Notes under the pieces: model-generated
The model's database searches: none
What the model was told of the DNA's origin: nothing
The model's input: the letters and a program-made list of their open reading frames with translations, nothing else
Translations under genes and position numbers: made by a program
Source of the DNA: Flavobacterium orientale
Lineage (GTDB): Bacteria; Bacteroidota; Bacteroidia; Flavobacteriales; Flavobacteriaceae
Assembly: GCF_014638005.1 (NCBI RefSeq)
Contig: NZ_BMFG01000002.1
Location: 310,624 to 374,623 of the forward strand
DNA: 64,000 bases
Direction: 5' to 3'
Shown: piece after piece, positions 16,838 to 24,286 of the stretch
Numbering within the stretch: the stretch's first letter is position 1
How the letters are laid out: every line of letters starts with the position of its first letter

Positions 16838-17593
16838 TTATGAAATTTGAAAAAGGATTGGTTTCGAAGGTGAAGCATCATTTTCAAACGAAGCAATCTG
16901 TAAATTCAATAAATATGAACCATCTTCCACATCATCATCAACAAAAATCAACTCCGTTATCGTAGCATTTTTTCGTGCATCGTCATTCAAATTATTCACA
17001 TCTTTCACATTCCAAAATGCTTTGTGAGCTAATAATTTGCCTTCGTCTTTTTCTTTATCTACACTTGGCAAATCAATAAGCAGATGTTGAATTCCTTTTT
17101 CACGAATCAAAATAGCTGCATCTTCGTGTAAATAAGGCGGATTGGTATGCGAATAATTTTTCGATTTTTTTTCTTCTAAATTTGGTAAGGTTCGGATGAT
17201 AATTGCTTCCGGAATTGCATTACCTAATGCTTTTTCAACTTGATTTTTCGTAATCACAAAATCTTCTCCTATTTTTTCGGGTTGGATGGAAATCAATTCT
17301 GCGGTAAAGAAAAATGTTTTCAGAACTTGATTGATGCTGAAAAAATCTTTCGTAATATGGCCTAAACATTCCGTGTGTGTGCCATGCCCGTGCGGATTAA
17401 AAAAAATGTTGTTGAAATTAGTGGTTGCTCCACCTCGCACACTTCCCACCCAAGAACCAAAACGAACAGGTTCAATCTGCGGTTTTTCAATGTACCAAGC
17501 AATCGGATTTTTTTCAGTATTGGATAATGGAAGCGAAATATCAATTGGTTTTGATAAATCAGCATGAATGGTGTCTTTAAGAGTTATTTTCAT
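16838..17593 (-). CDS. cyclase family protein (kynurenine formamidase-like hydrolase)
   Basis: A 251-residue putative metal-dependent hydrolase of the cyclase/KynB superfamily. The signature HGHGTHTECLGH (near residues 68-79) corresponds to the HxGTHxD-type metal site, here with Glu in place of Asp. The family includes bacterial kynurenine formamidases and isatin hydrolases; no other tryptophan-catabolism gene is nearby, so the substrate is unknown. No signal peptide is seen. The gene sits between the DUF3667 gene (six-base gap upstream) and the YjbR gene (six bases downstream), probably in one leftward transcription unit. Confidence 0.86.
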   Translation of the reverse strand: MKITLKDTIHADLSKPIDISLPLSNTEKNPIAWYIEKPQIEPVRFGSWVGSVRGGATTNFNNIFFNPHGHGTHTECLGHITKDFFSINQVLKTFFFTAELISIQPEKIGEDFVITKNQVEKALGNAIPEAIIIRTLPNLEEKKSKNYSHTNPPYLHEDAAILIREKGIQHLLIDLPSVDKEKDEGKLLAHKAFWNVKDVNNLNDDARKNATITELIFVDDDVEDGSYLLNLQIASFENDASPSKPILFQIS

Positions 17594-17599
17594 AGTTTT

Positions 17600-18376
17600 T
17601 TATAACATTTTGAAGGTAATATGGCTAACTAAGTCTCTATATAAAAAAATTAATCCAAAACATAGTAGTACACAAATCAAGCTTTTAAAAATTGTAACCT
17701 TTATACTTTCGTTGTAAAATTTTCTCATTGCAGAGAATAAATAAAAAAAATTTACTGTAAAGAGTACTAGTTGAGTAACTCTAGGTGTCCAAATCTCTTT
17801 TGGAGTTATAACTAAGGAAACTGAAAACAGCATGAAAAATGAAAGGTAATGAATGGCAAAAATGAAATGTTTTCCAAACAGAATTTTCTTTTTTATATGA
17901 ATTAACCAAAAAATAATACTGTAAAAAGGAAGTAAAATAAAGATAAATAACTTTGAATTTGTAAGGGATTCGCTATCGTATTTTTGCTTTAATAAGTCAA
18001 ATGAAAAGTTCTCACTTATCTTACTTTCTACATTTATTCCATCGGTAAAAAACCATTTTGCAGGTATTCTAAAAATATCTGCATCGCCTAAAAAAAAGAA
18101 AAATAAAATATTTATGACAATGAATAATTGAAAGGGTTTCATGAATGGAATTCTGTGTCCATTGATAAAATTTAAAGATAATTTTCCTGGTTTGAAAAGT
18201 AAATAATAAAATGATTTTAAAAACTTTGAATCAACATTTGTAAAACCGTCGATAAATTGTTGGATTATCATTTTTAATGAAAAATCATTGTCTTCTACAA
18301 TTTTCTCACCACAGTCATAGCAGAATTTCCCTTTCAAAGGTTTTTGACAGTTGATACATAGTTTTTCTTCATTCAC
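17600..18376 (-). CDS. DUF3667 domain-containing membrane protein
   Basis: A 258-residue DUF3667 protein. The N-terminus has a zinc-ribbon-like pair CINCQKPLKGKFCYDCG (residues 7-23). The conserved segment with FLKSFYYLLFKPG and NGHRIPFMKPFQLF follows, and then about four to five membrane helices. The family is widespread in Bacteroidota and uncharacterised. A membrane protein with a cytoplasmic metal-binding finger is the best description the sequence allows. It is the likely second gene of a leftward unit that begins with hemW and continues into the cyclase and YjbR genes. Confidence 0.83.
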   Translation of the reverse strand: MNEEKLCINCQKPLKGKFCYDCGEKIVEDNDFSLKMIIQQFIDGFTNVDSKFLKSFYYLLFKPGKLSLNFINGHRIPFMKPFQLFIVINILFFFFLGDADIFRIPAKWFFTDGINVESKISENFSFDLLKQKYDSESLTNSKLFIFILLPFYSIIFWLIHIKKKILFGKHFIFAIHYLSFFMLFSVSLVITPKEIWTPRVTQLVLFTVNFFYLFSAMRKFYNESIKVTIFKSLICVLLCFGLIFLYRDLVSHITFKML

Positions 18377-18390
18377 TTTTTAATGTATTA

Positions 18391-19524
18391 TTAATCCAAA
18401 TTTAATAAAAACAAATCACTTGCAATCCCATCACTCAAAAACTTTCCTTTTCGAGTGGTTCGCAAAATATTTTCATCCACAAAAAGTAAATGATCTTCGA
18501 TGTATTTGGCAGCTTGTTGGTTGAGGTAATCTAAATAGGTTTGACCAAATTCAGTTTGAATTCTATCTAAAGAAATTCCCCAAATGGTTCGCAATCCTGT
18601 CATCACATATTCGTTATATCGATCGGTTTTGGACAACGTTTCGGTTTCAATTGGTAATTTTCCTTCTTGAATGGTTTTGATATACATCGTATTATTAGAC
18701 ACATTCCAACCTCGCTTTTCTCCATCATAACTATGAGCAGACGGACCAATTCCGATATATTTTTTACCCAACCAATAACTCGAATTGTTTTTAGAAAAAT
18801 AGTTTTCCTTCCCAAAATTGGATAATTCGTAATGAATAAAACCGGCTTCTTCTAGTTTTTCTACTAAAATTTCAAAATGTTCTTGGGCAACTTCATCTTC
18901 TGGTGGTGGAATTATTCCTTTTTGAATAAACGAATGTAAAGCGGTTTTCGGCTCAACGGTCAATGCATAACTCGAAACATGCGGAATGCCAAACGATAAA
19001 GCAGTTTCAATATTTTGAATCCATTTTTCATTACTCATTCCCGGAATTCCGTAAATCAAATCAAGGGAAATATTATCGAAATGTTTTGTTGCTTGTTCTA
19101 AACAATTTTTGGCTTCATTGGTATTATGAGCACGATTCATCATTTTCAAATCCTCTTCAAAAAAAGATTGAATGCCGATGGAGAGACGGTTAATTCGATT
19201 GTTGGATAGTTCAATTATTCGGTTATTCGATAAGTCGTCAGGATTAGCTTCGACAGTTATCTCTGGATTTTCAATGACGTTGTAATTTTTAAAAACTTCA
19301 TCAATCAACAATCTCAAATCTTCAATTGCTAATACTGATGGTGTTCCTCCACCAAAATAAATTGTTTCAACCACTTCATTTTTGAATTCTTCTTTTCGCA
19401 TTGCGATTTCTTTCGCCAATGCTGAAACCATCTCATCTTTCTTTTTCATGGAAGTTGAAAAATGAAAGTCGCAATAGTGGCAAGCTTGCTTGCAAAAAGG
19501 TATATGAATATAAATGCCAGACAT
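18391..19524 (-). CDS. hemW: radical SAM heme chaperone HemW
   Basis: A 377-residue radical SAM protein of the HemW (formerly HemN-like) family, which delivers heme to respiratory enzymes and is not a coproporphyrinogen dehydrogenase. The [4Fe-4S] motif CKQACHYC gives Cys11, Cys15 and Cys18, with no extra HemN-type N-terminal Cys. FGGGTPS follows near 62 and the C-terminal HemN domain is present. The frame is open to an ATG at 19545, but that codon overlaps a consensus -7 box, and the ATG at 19524 gives the usual start MSGIYIHIPF. It lies just downstream of an unrelated lipoprotein gene on the same strand. Confidence 0.93.
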   Translation of the reverse strand: MSGIYIHIPFCKQACHYCDFHFSTSMKKKDEMVSALAKEIAMRKEEFKNEVVETIYFGGGTPSVLAIEDLRLLIDEVFKNYNVIENPEITVEANPDDLSNNRIIELSNNRINRLSIGIQSFFEEDLKMMNRAHNTNEAKNCLEQATKHFDNISLDLIYGIPGMSNEKWIQNIETALSFGIPHVSSYALTVEPKTALHSFIQKGIIPPPEDEVAQEHFEILVEKLEEAGFIHYELSNFGKENYFSKNNSSYWLGKKYIGIGPSAHSYDGEKRGWNVSNNTMYIKTIQEGKLPIETETLSKTDRYNEYVMTGLRTIWGISLDRIQTEFGQTYLDYLNQQAAKYIEDHLLFVDENILRTTRKGKFLSDGIASDLFLLNLD

Positions 19525-19533
19525 AAGTCTGGC
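19516..19533 (-). promoter_or_regulatory. palindrome spanning the hemW start codon
   Basis: GCCAGAC / GTCTGGC, a perfect 7-bp inverted repeat with a four-base loop, includes the ATG used for hemW. It directly abuts the -7 box, so the mRNA could begin with a hairpin over its start codon, or the site could bind a dimeric regulator. Confidence 0.5.
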
Positions 19534-19540
19534 AAATATA
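19533..19540 (-). promoter_or_regulatory. -7 element of hemW
   Basis: TATATTTG on the minus strand, eight bases before the preferred ATG. No TTG is present at -33. Confidence 0.5.
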
Positions 19541-19563
19541 TTCATTCTATATCATTTTAATGA

Positions 19564-20406
19564 TTAGAAATTTGTTTTAAACACACCATTTGTTACTTGA
19601 ATCTGATCAGAGGGATTAGTAGGATTAGTCGCAGTAAAGCTAAAGGTTCCTTCAACTATACGAATTAATTTAGAAAATTCTGTATTAGAGCTTATTGTTA
19701 AACTTCCAACAGTATCGTACTCAATATAGGTATTTGTTGCTACGTCGTATTTAGCTAATTGGATAAGATTTCCACTAGAAGTAGAAAAGTTGTAATTTCC
19801 TGTTTGAATTTCTTCGTCTGTAAATTTCATGATAATCATATTTTCATCATCACTGATAAATTTTCGATCAACAGACCAGAAACCATTATCCCAGAATTCA
19901 GTCTCATACCAATCGTTTCCTGCTATTTTACAACTAAGACCAAGACCAGGAATATTTGAAGTTTGTATTGTATAAGGTAAGTCAAAACTACCACTAACTG
20001 TAATACTAGGTGAACTCAAATCATTATTGTTTTCATAAAGATTTCCGGAAAAAGATACTTTTACTTTTTTTTGAGATTCATTTATAGAAATGAGTTCGAA
20101 AGTAAAATAGTTTGATTTAAAATGTTGAAAGTTTTGCTTAGAATTAAATTCAGCATCAAAATATCTAATTTCACCAAGATTGCCAAATTTGTCGAATGAT
20201 AAATCCATAAAAGAGCCATTAGAAGCTGAAGCAACTATAGCAAGAGTATTTTCCACACGCATAGCTGCTGCATTAGTTATGGTGACTGCACTACCGTTTA
20301 CCATTATGCTACTGTTTGTTGTTGAATCGCCTGAGCCACTGTCTGAAGAACATGAAGTAACTAGAATTGATAAAAAAAGAAAGGATAATAATTTAATTTT
20401 TTTCAT
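19564..20406 (-). CDS. lipoprotein of unknown function
   Basis: A 280-residue secreted lipoprotein. The N-terminus MKKIKLLSFLFLSILVTSC carries a lipobox with Cys19, followed by a Ser/Gly/Asp-rich linker that is typical for surface or outer-membrane lipoproteins of Bacteroidota. The remainder is rich in beta-type residues, with a repeated feel (two halves around residues 35-140 and 150-280, the latter opening with GLSCKIAGNDWYETEF), suggesting two small beta domains. I do not recognise the family with confidence; DUF6252-like flavobacterial lipoproteins are a possibility. It has a leader of about 170 bases and probably its own promoter. hemW follows after a short gap but seems to start from its own promoter. 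Confidence 0.75.
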   Translation of the reverse strand: MKKIKLLSFLFLSILVTSCSSDSGSGDSTTNSSIMVNGSAVTITNAAAMRVENTLAIVASASNGSFMDLSFDKFGNLGEIRYFDAEFNSKQNFQHFKSNYFTFELISINESQKKVKVSFSGNLYENNNDLSSPSITVSGSFDLPYTIQTSNIPGLGLSCKIAGNDWYETEFWDNGFWSVDRKFISDDENMIIMKFTDEEIQTGNYNFSTSSGNLIQLAKYDVATNTYIEYDTVGSLTISSNTEFSKLIRIVEGTFSFTATNPTNPSDQIQVTNGVFKTNF

Positions 20407-20580
20407 TATTTGTGAATGATTTGGTTAGGCCGTAAATATATTCTTTTTAAGAATATACTTCAAATTTTAAATAATTTTTTTGTTAAATTTATTTAAAAAG
20501 CACATAAGGTATAATATTGTTTAAACGGTAATTCTTTTAACTACATGAATCTGCAGATTAGAAAACTAAGTATTTTAGAT

Positions 20581-21138
20581 CTAGCTTTTTTTTATTCTTT
20601 CTTCATTCTGTTTCACAAAAGCATCCCAACCTGTATAACTTTTCTCTCCAATTACTTTCCCTGAATTAAAAAAATGACAAACCGCAGCTGCCAATCCATC
20701 CGTAGAATCCAAATTTTTTGGTAATTCTTTCAAACCTAACAACTGCTGCAGCATTTTAGCCACTTGTTCTTTACTGGCGTTTCCGTTTCCGGTGATTGCC
20801 ATTTTTATCTTTTTTGGTTCGTATTCGGTTATTGGAATTTGTCTTGATAATCCCGCTGCCATCGCCACGCCTTGAGCTCGTCCAAGTTTGAGCATCGATT
20901 GCACGTTTTTACCAAAAAAAGGAGCTTCAATCGCAATTTCGTCCGGATGATGGGTTTCAATCAACTCGATGGTACGTTCAAAAATGATTTTTAACTTGGT
21001 GTAATGGTCGTCGTATTTACTCAAAATCAATTCGTTCAACTGAATGAATTCCATTTTTTTGTTCACGACTTTAATTAAACCAAATCCCATGATGGTGGTT
21101 CCGGGGTCGATGCCTAAGATGATGCGTTCGTTTGCCAA
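20581..21138 (-). CDS. ruvC: crossover junction endodeoxyribonuclease RuvC
   Basis: Resolves Holliday junctions together with RuvAB. At 185 residues it is normal length. The RNase H-like active site shows as GIDPGTT with Asp11, Glu in AIEAPFFGKN near residue 69-71, and the Asp pair in LDSTDGLAAAVCH near 142-145 that completes the acidic set. The AQGVA motif near 89 is conserved. It is monocistronic and divergent from a flippase-like gene. The short region between them contains GTTTAAAGTTTCA-type tandem repeats that lie in the ruvC leader. ruvA and ruvB are not in the window. Confidence 0.96.
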   Translation of the reverse strand: MANERIILGIDPGTTIMGFGLIKVVNKKMEFIQLNELILSKYDDHYTKLKIIFERTIELIETHHPDEIAIEAPFFGKNVQSMLKLGRAQGVAMAAGLSRQIPITEYEPKKIKMAITGNGNASKEQVAKMLQQLLGLKELPKNLDSTDGLAAAVCHFFNSGKVIGEKSYTGWDAFVKQNEERIKKS

Positions 21139-21146
21139 TCTTTTTT

Positions 21147-21183
21147 GTTTAAAGTTTAAAGTTTCAGGTTTAAAGTTTGTTTA
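21147..21183. repeat. tandem GTTTAAA/GTTTCAG-type low-complexity repeat
   Basis: Four imperfect units of GTTTAAA or GTTTCAG fill the gap between ruvC and the flippase-like gene. The same family is found at 41223-41260. Confidence 0.7.
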
Positions 21184-21192
21184 TTTGTGTTG

Positions 21193-22125
21193 ATGAATTC
21201 AATTCCTTACAAAGCTAAACAATTCCTGCTGGTTCTCGTCAAACTTTTGATTGTGGGCTTTGCTTTTTATTATTTGTATGTTGAATTGAACAAAAAAGAT
21301 TTGAACGACTGGCAACTAGTCTCGACTAAATTTACATTTTTCAGTTTAGTAGGAATTGTATTTTTAAGCGTTTTAAACTGGTTTTTTGAGATTTTGAAAT
21401 GGCAAAACTTAGTGAATACTTTTTATAAGATTTCGTTTAAAGAAGCTGCGGTTCAGTCGTTAGGGTCATTAACTGCTTCGGTTTTTACACCTAATCGAGT
21501 CGGGGAATACGGAGCTAAAATGTTATATTTTCCAAAATCAGAAACCAAAAAAATTATTCTTTTGAATTTTATCGGAAACAGTTCTCAAATGGCTGCAACT
21601 TCATTTTTTGGCGTTTTGGGATTGTTCATTACAGGGTTGTTTTATGATTATTTCAGTTATAAAATCAGCTTTGTTTTAATTCTGATTTTTTTAATTTTTT
21701 CCGTCCTTTTAATTTTTAGAAAAAGGATTTCCATTTATGGTTTTTCAGTTGAAAACTTAATTCAGAAAATTAGAACCTTTCCAAGAAATTCATTGAGGAC
21801 AACGCAACAATTATCGGTTATTCGATTTTTGATTTTCTCCCATCAATGTTATTTTTTATTGTTGATTTTTGGTGTTGAAATTACGTATTCTTTAGCCTTG
21901 GCAACCATTTTTTCAATGTATTTTTTAGCCTCCATTGTTCCGAGTATTCATTTGATGGATGTGGCGATAAAAGGAAGTGTCGCCGTTGTTTTGTTCGGAA
22001 AATTAGGGGTTAATCAATGGACAATTGTTTCCATAACAACATTAATGTGGCTTTTGAATTTGGTTATTCCGGTTTTGATTGGAAGCCTTTTTGTACTGAA
22101 GTTTAAACCAAAATTAGAACTATGA
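21193..22125 (+). CDS. lysylphosphatidylglycerol synthase-like / flippase-like membrane protein
   Basis: A 310-residue integral membrane protein with about seven or eight helices, of the AglD/MprF-N (LPG_synthase_TM-like) superfamily. Members act as lipid flippases or glycosyl-lipid transporters. The signature near SLTASVFTPNRVGEYGAK (residues about 94-111) matches the family's conserved N-x-x-G-E-Y block. The frame is open from a GTG at 21187, but the ATG at 21193 is the natural start. Its stop overlaps the start of the glycosyltransferase gene by four bases (ATGA), so the two are translationally coupled and probably act together on a membrane-linked sugar. Confidence 0.8.
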   Translation: MNSIPYKAKQFLLVLVKLLIVGFAFYYLYVELNKKDLNDWQLVSTKFTFFSLVGIVFLSVLNWFFEILKWQNLVNTFYKISFKEAAVQSLGSLTASVFTPNRVGEYGAKMLYFPKSETKKIILLNFIGNSSQMAATSFFGVLGLFITGLFYDYFSYKISFVLILIFLIFSVLLIFRKRISIYGFSVENLIQKIRTFPRNSLRTTQQLSVIRFLIFSHQCYFLLLIFGVEITYSLALATIFSMYFLASIVPSIHLMDVAIKGSVAVVLFGKLGVNQWTIVSITTLMWLLNLVIPVLIGSLFVLKFKPKLEL

Positions 22126-23213
22126 TGTACTTACTAATTTTAGCGATTTCGGTTTATGTTTTTTTGATGATCTTCTTTTGGATGGGATTTAAAAAAGTGC
22201 CAAAATCAAATGAAAATTCATCCGTTGAAAAGTTATCTTTCTCCATTGTTGTCCCATTTCGAAATGAAGCTGGAAGTCTTCCGATTCTTTTAAAATCCAT
22301 CGAAAAATTAAATTATCCGGTTGAAAATTTTGAGGTGATTTTAGTTGATGATGAGTCTACTGATGGTTTTCGGGTTGCGAGTTGCGGGTTTCGGGTTTTG
22401 AGCGTTGAAAATGAAAGAAAATCGAATTCACCCAAAAAAGATGCGATTCAAACTGCAATTCAACATTCAAAATTTGATTGGATTATCACCACCGATGCTG
22501 ATTGTATAGTTCCTGAAAACTGGCTTTTGGATTTGAATCATTACATTCATAACACGAAAAAACAAATGGTTTGTGGACCGGTTTTTTTTAAAAGTAAATC
22601 TAATTTTATCAATGACTTTCAACAAATTGAAATGATTAGTTTGCAAGCGGTAACTATAGGAAGTTTCGATTTTAATCTAGCTTTCATGTGCAACGGAGCC
22701 AATTTTACTTATTCCAAAAACTTCTTTCAACAACTAAGCGGTTTTGAAGGAAATGAGCAAATTGCTAGTGGTGACGATGTGTTTTTATTGCAAAAAGCTG
22801 TTAAAAATTTTCCGGATGAAGTTGGATTTTTACTCAAAAAAGATTTTCATGTTACAACCAATTCGGCAGAAAGTTGGACAGAACTTTTTCAGCAACGCAT
22901 TCGTTGGGCCGGAAAATCAAAAGCGTATTCATCCTGTTTCGGAAAGTTTGTGGCGTTGACAGTTTTTTTTGGAAATTTAGCTTTTATCATTTCGCTAATT
23001 TTTTTCGTCTTCGGGTTTTTTGAAATGATAATTCTGCTGATTTTAAAAGTTATTTCTGATTTACTAGTAGCCAATCAAACCGCTCGATTTTATAAAATAA
23101 AAATGAAGAATACTTTATTGACGGCTTTAGTTTATCCTTTTTTCAGTTCGGCCGTTGCATTGTATTCCTTGTTTGGAACCTATGAATGGAAGGGGAGAAC
23201 ATTCAATTCTTAA
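22122..23213 (+). CDS. family 2 glycosyltransferase (membrane-anchored)
   Basis: A 363-residue GT2 enzyme with one N-terminal helix and about three C-terminal helices. The GT-A domain starts at FSIVVPFRNEAG (about residues 39-50); VDDESTDG is at 75-82, the DAD metal-binding motif at 125-127 and the QQRIRW product motif at 257-262. It should transfer a sugar from a nucleotide donor at the inner membrane. It is coupled to the upstream flippase-like gene. Residues 82-94 (GFRVASCGFRVLS) are encoded by a GGGTTGCGGGTTT-type repeat and look like an inserted intergenic repeat. Acceptor and donor are unknown. Confidence 0.87.
   Translation: MMYLLILAISVYVFLMIFFWMGFKKVPKSNENSSVEKLSFSIVVPFRNEAGSLPILLKSIEKLNYPVENFEVILVDDESTDGFRVASCGFRVLSVENERKSNSPKKDAIQTAIQHSKFDWIITTDADCIVPENWLLDLNHYIHNTKKQMVCGPVFFKSKSNFINDFQQIEMISLQAVTIGSFDFNLAFMCNGANFTYSKNFFQQLSGFEGNEQIASGDDVFLLQKAVKNFPDEVGFLLKKDFHVTTNSAESWTELFQQRIRWAGKSKAYSSCFGKFVALTVFFGNLAFIISLIFFVFGFFEMIILLILKVISDLLVANQTARFYKIKMKNTLLTALVYPFFSSAVALYSLFGTYEWKGRTFNS
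22365..22402. repeat. GGGTTTCGGGTTGC-type repeat inside the glycosyltransferase gene
   Basis: Imperfect repeats of CGGGTTGCGAG / TGCGGGTTTCGGGTTT lie in frame within the coding sequence and encode GFRVASCGFRVL. The GC-rich composition contrasts with the AT-rich surrounding gene. Confidence 0.65.
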
Positions 23214-23686
23214 TCCGCTTTTAAAACAACAGGTAAAATAAATTGTGTTTTTACCGGAATTCCTTCTTTCTGAGCGGGTTCGATTTTAGGGAAATCTGTG
23301 AGTCTGTTTTTAAGAATGCTATCAACTTTAGCTTTGTTGTAATGGGTGCTATCTGACGGGAATTGCGGTTCAAATGTAATGTTGGCATCCGGAAAAACAG
23401 TGACCAAAACATTTAAGGTGTCAAAGATCTCAGCACTATTTTCTGTTGAATCTGTTGCGATTTTCTGTTGAATTAGTTCAGTCAAAAATTGAAAGAAACA
23501 CGCCTTTTTTTGCTCTTTATCCAGTAAACTATCACAAGCATTTACAGAGGGATAATCAGTAACTTCTTTCCAATCAATTTGTTTTAAGCGTTCCTGAAGC
23601 AATTCTTCTTCGGAAGGCACACGCTTTTCAAAGTATTGGCAGGAGGCCAAGAGGAAAAAAAAAGAATAAAAAAGAAATTTGTTCAT
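23210..23686 (-). CDS. hypothetical lipoprotein
   Basis: A 158-residue lipoprotein counted from the ATG that gives MNKFLFYSFFFLLASC (lipobox Cys16). The frame remains open 24 codons further upstream, but that extension is a hydrophobic string and not needed. The protein has an acidic N-terminal helix region and a C-terminal part (FDTLNVLVTVFPDANITFEPQF... ending FILPVVLKAD) that resembles a TonB/energy-transducer C-terminal fold, which is only a tentative match. Its stop codon overlaps the stop codon of the convergent glycosyltransferase gene in a shared TTAA. Confidence 0.75.
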   Translation of the reverse strand: MNKFLFYSFFFLLASCQYFEKRVPSEEELLQERLKQIDWKEVTDYPSVNACDSLLDKEQKKACFFQFLTELIQQKIATDSTENSAEIFDTLNVLVTVFPDANITFEPQFPSDSTHYNKAKVDSILKNRLTDFPKIEPAQKEGIPVKTQFILPVVLKAD

Positions 23687-23745
23687 TTTTCGTTTGTAAT
23701 AAAACAACACGTATTTTTGATATATCAAAAGTAATAAAATTATTA

Positions 23746-24249
23746 ATGGATTACGCACTTTTACTCATCGCTTTCATATTAATGATAGTTGGTATTCTTG
23801 GTAGTATTTTACCGGTTTTACCCGGACCTCCCATCAGTTGGGTAGGTTTGTTACTTTTATATTTGACCAAAGCCGTTCCAATCAATTACACTGTTTTGGG
23901 TGTAACTTTAGCCATTGCACTTGTTGTCGGTATTCTCGATTACGTTATTCCAGCTAAAGGAACCAAACGTTTTGGCGGAAGCAAATACGGAATATGGGGA
24001 ACCAATATTGGTTTAGTGATTGGTATTTTGGCTCCAATTCCTTTTGGCTTTATCATCGGACCGTTTGTGGGTGCTTTTGTTGGAGAACTGTTGAATGATT
24101 CTAAAGATTCTAAAAAAGCTTTTAAAGCAGCAACCGGTTCTTTTATGGGTTTTTTGGCCTCAACGTTTATGAAATTTGTGGTTTCGGTGGTGTTTTTAGG
24201 AATATTTTTGGTGAAGTTTTGGGAATATCGAGGAGCTTTCTTTTCATAA
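23746..24249 (+). CDS. DUF456 domain-containing membrane protein
   Basis: A 167-residue DUF456 protein with about four or five membrane helices. The family signature is clear: LPVLPGPPISWVGLL near residues 22-36, then KRFGGSKYGIWGTNIG near 74-89, and the glycine-rich PFGFIIGPFVGAFVGELL helix near 98-115. The function of DUF456 is unknown. It is divergent from the lipoprotein gene, whose open frame overlaps this start region, and convergent with a T9SS-secreted protein. It is the only gene in its transcription unit. Confidence 0.9.
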   Translation: MDYALLLIAFILMIVGILGSILPVLPGPPISWVGLLLLYLTKAVPINYTVLGVTLAIALVVGILDYVIPAKGTKRFGGSKYGIWGTNIGLVIGILAPIPFGFIIGPFVGAFVGELLNDSKDSKKAFKAATGSFMGFLASTFMKFVVSVVFLGIFLVKFWEYRGAFFS

Positions 24250-24252
24250 AAA

Positions 24253-24278
24253 AAGGGATTAAATTTTTTTAATCCCTT
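24253..24278 (-). terminator. terminator of the T9SS protein gene
   Basis: An 11-bp perfect stem, AAGGGATTAAA / TTTAATCCCTT, with the T run on the minus strand, so it mainly serves the leftward gene. Confidence 0.75.
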
Positions 24279-24286
24279 AGTTCTAT

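Noticed and set aside
19525..19545. Longer HemW N-terminus MNIFARL
   Set aside because: These codons coincide with a -7 promoter box, and the family starts at the next Met.
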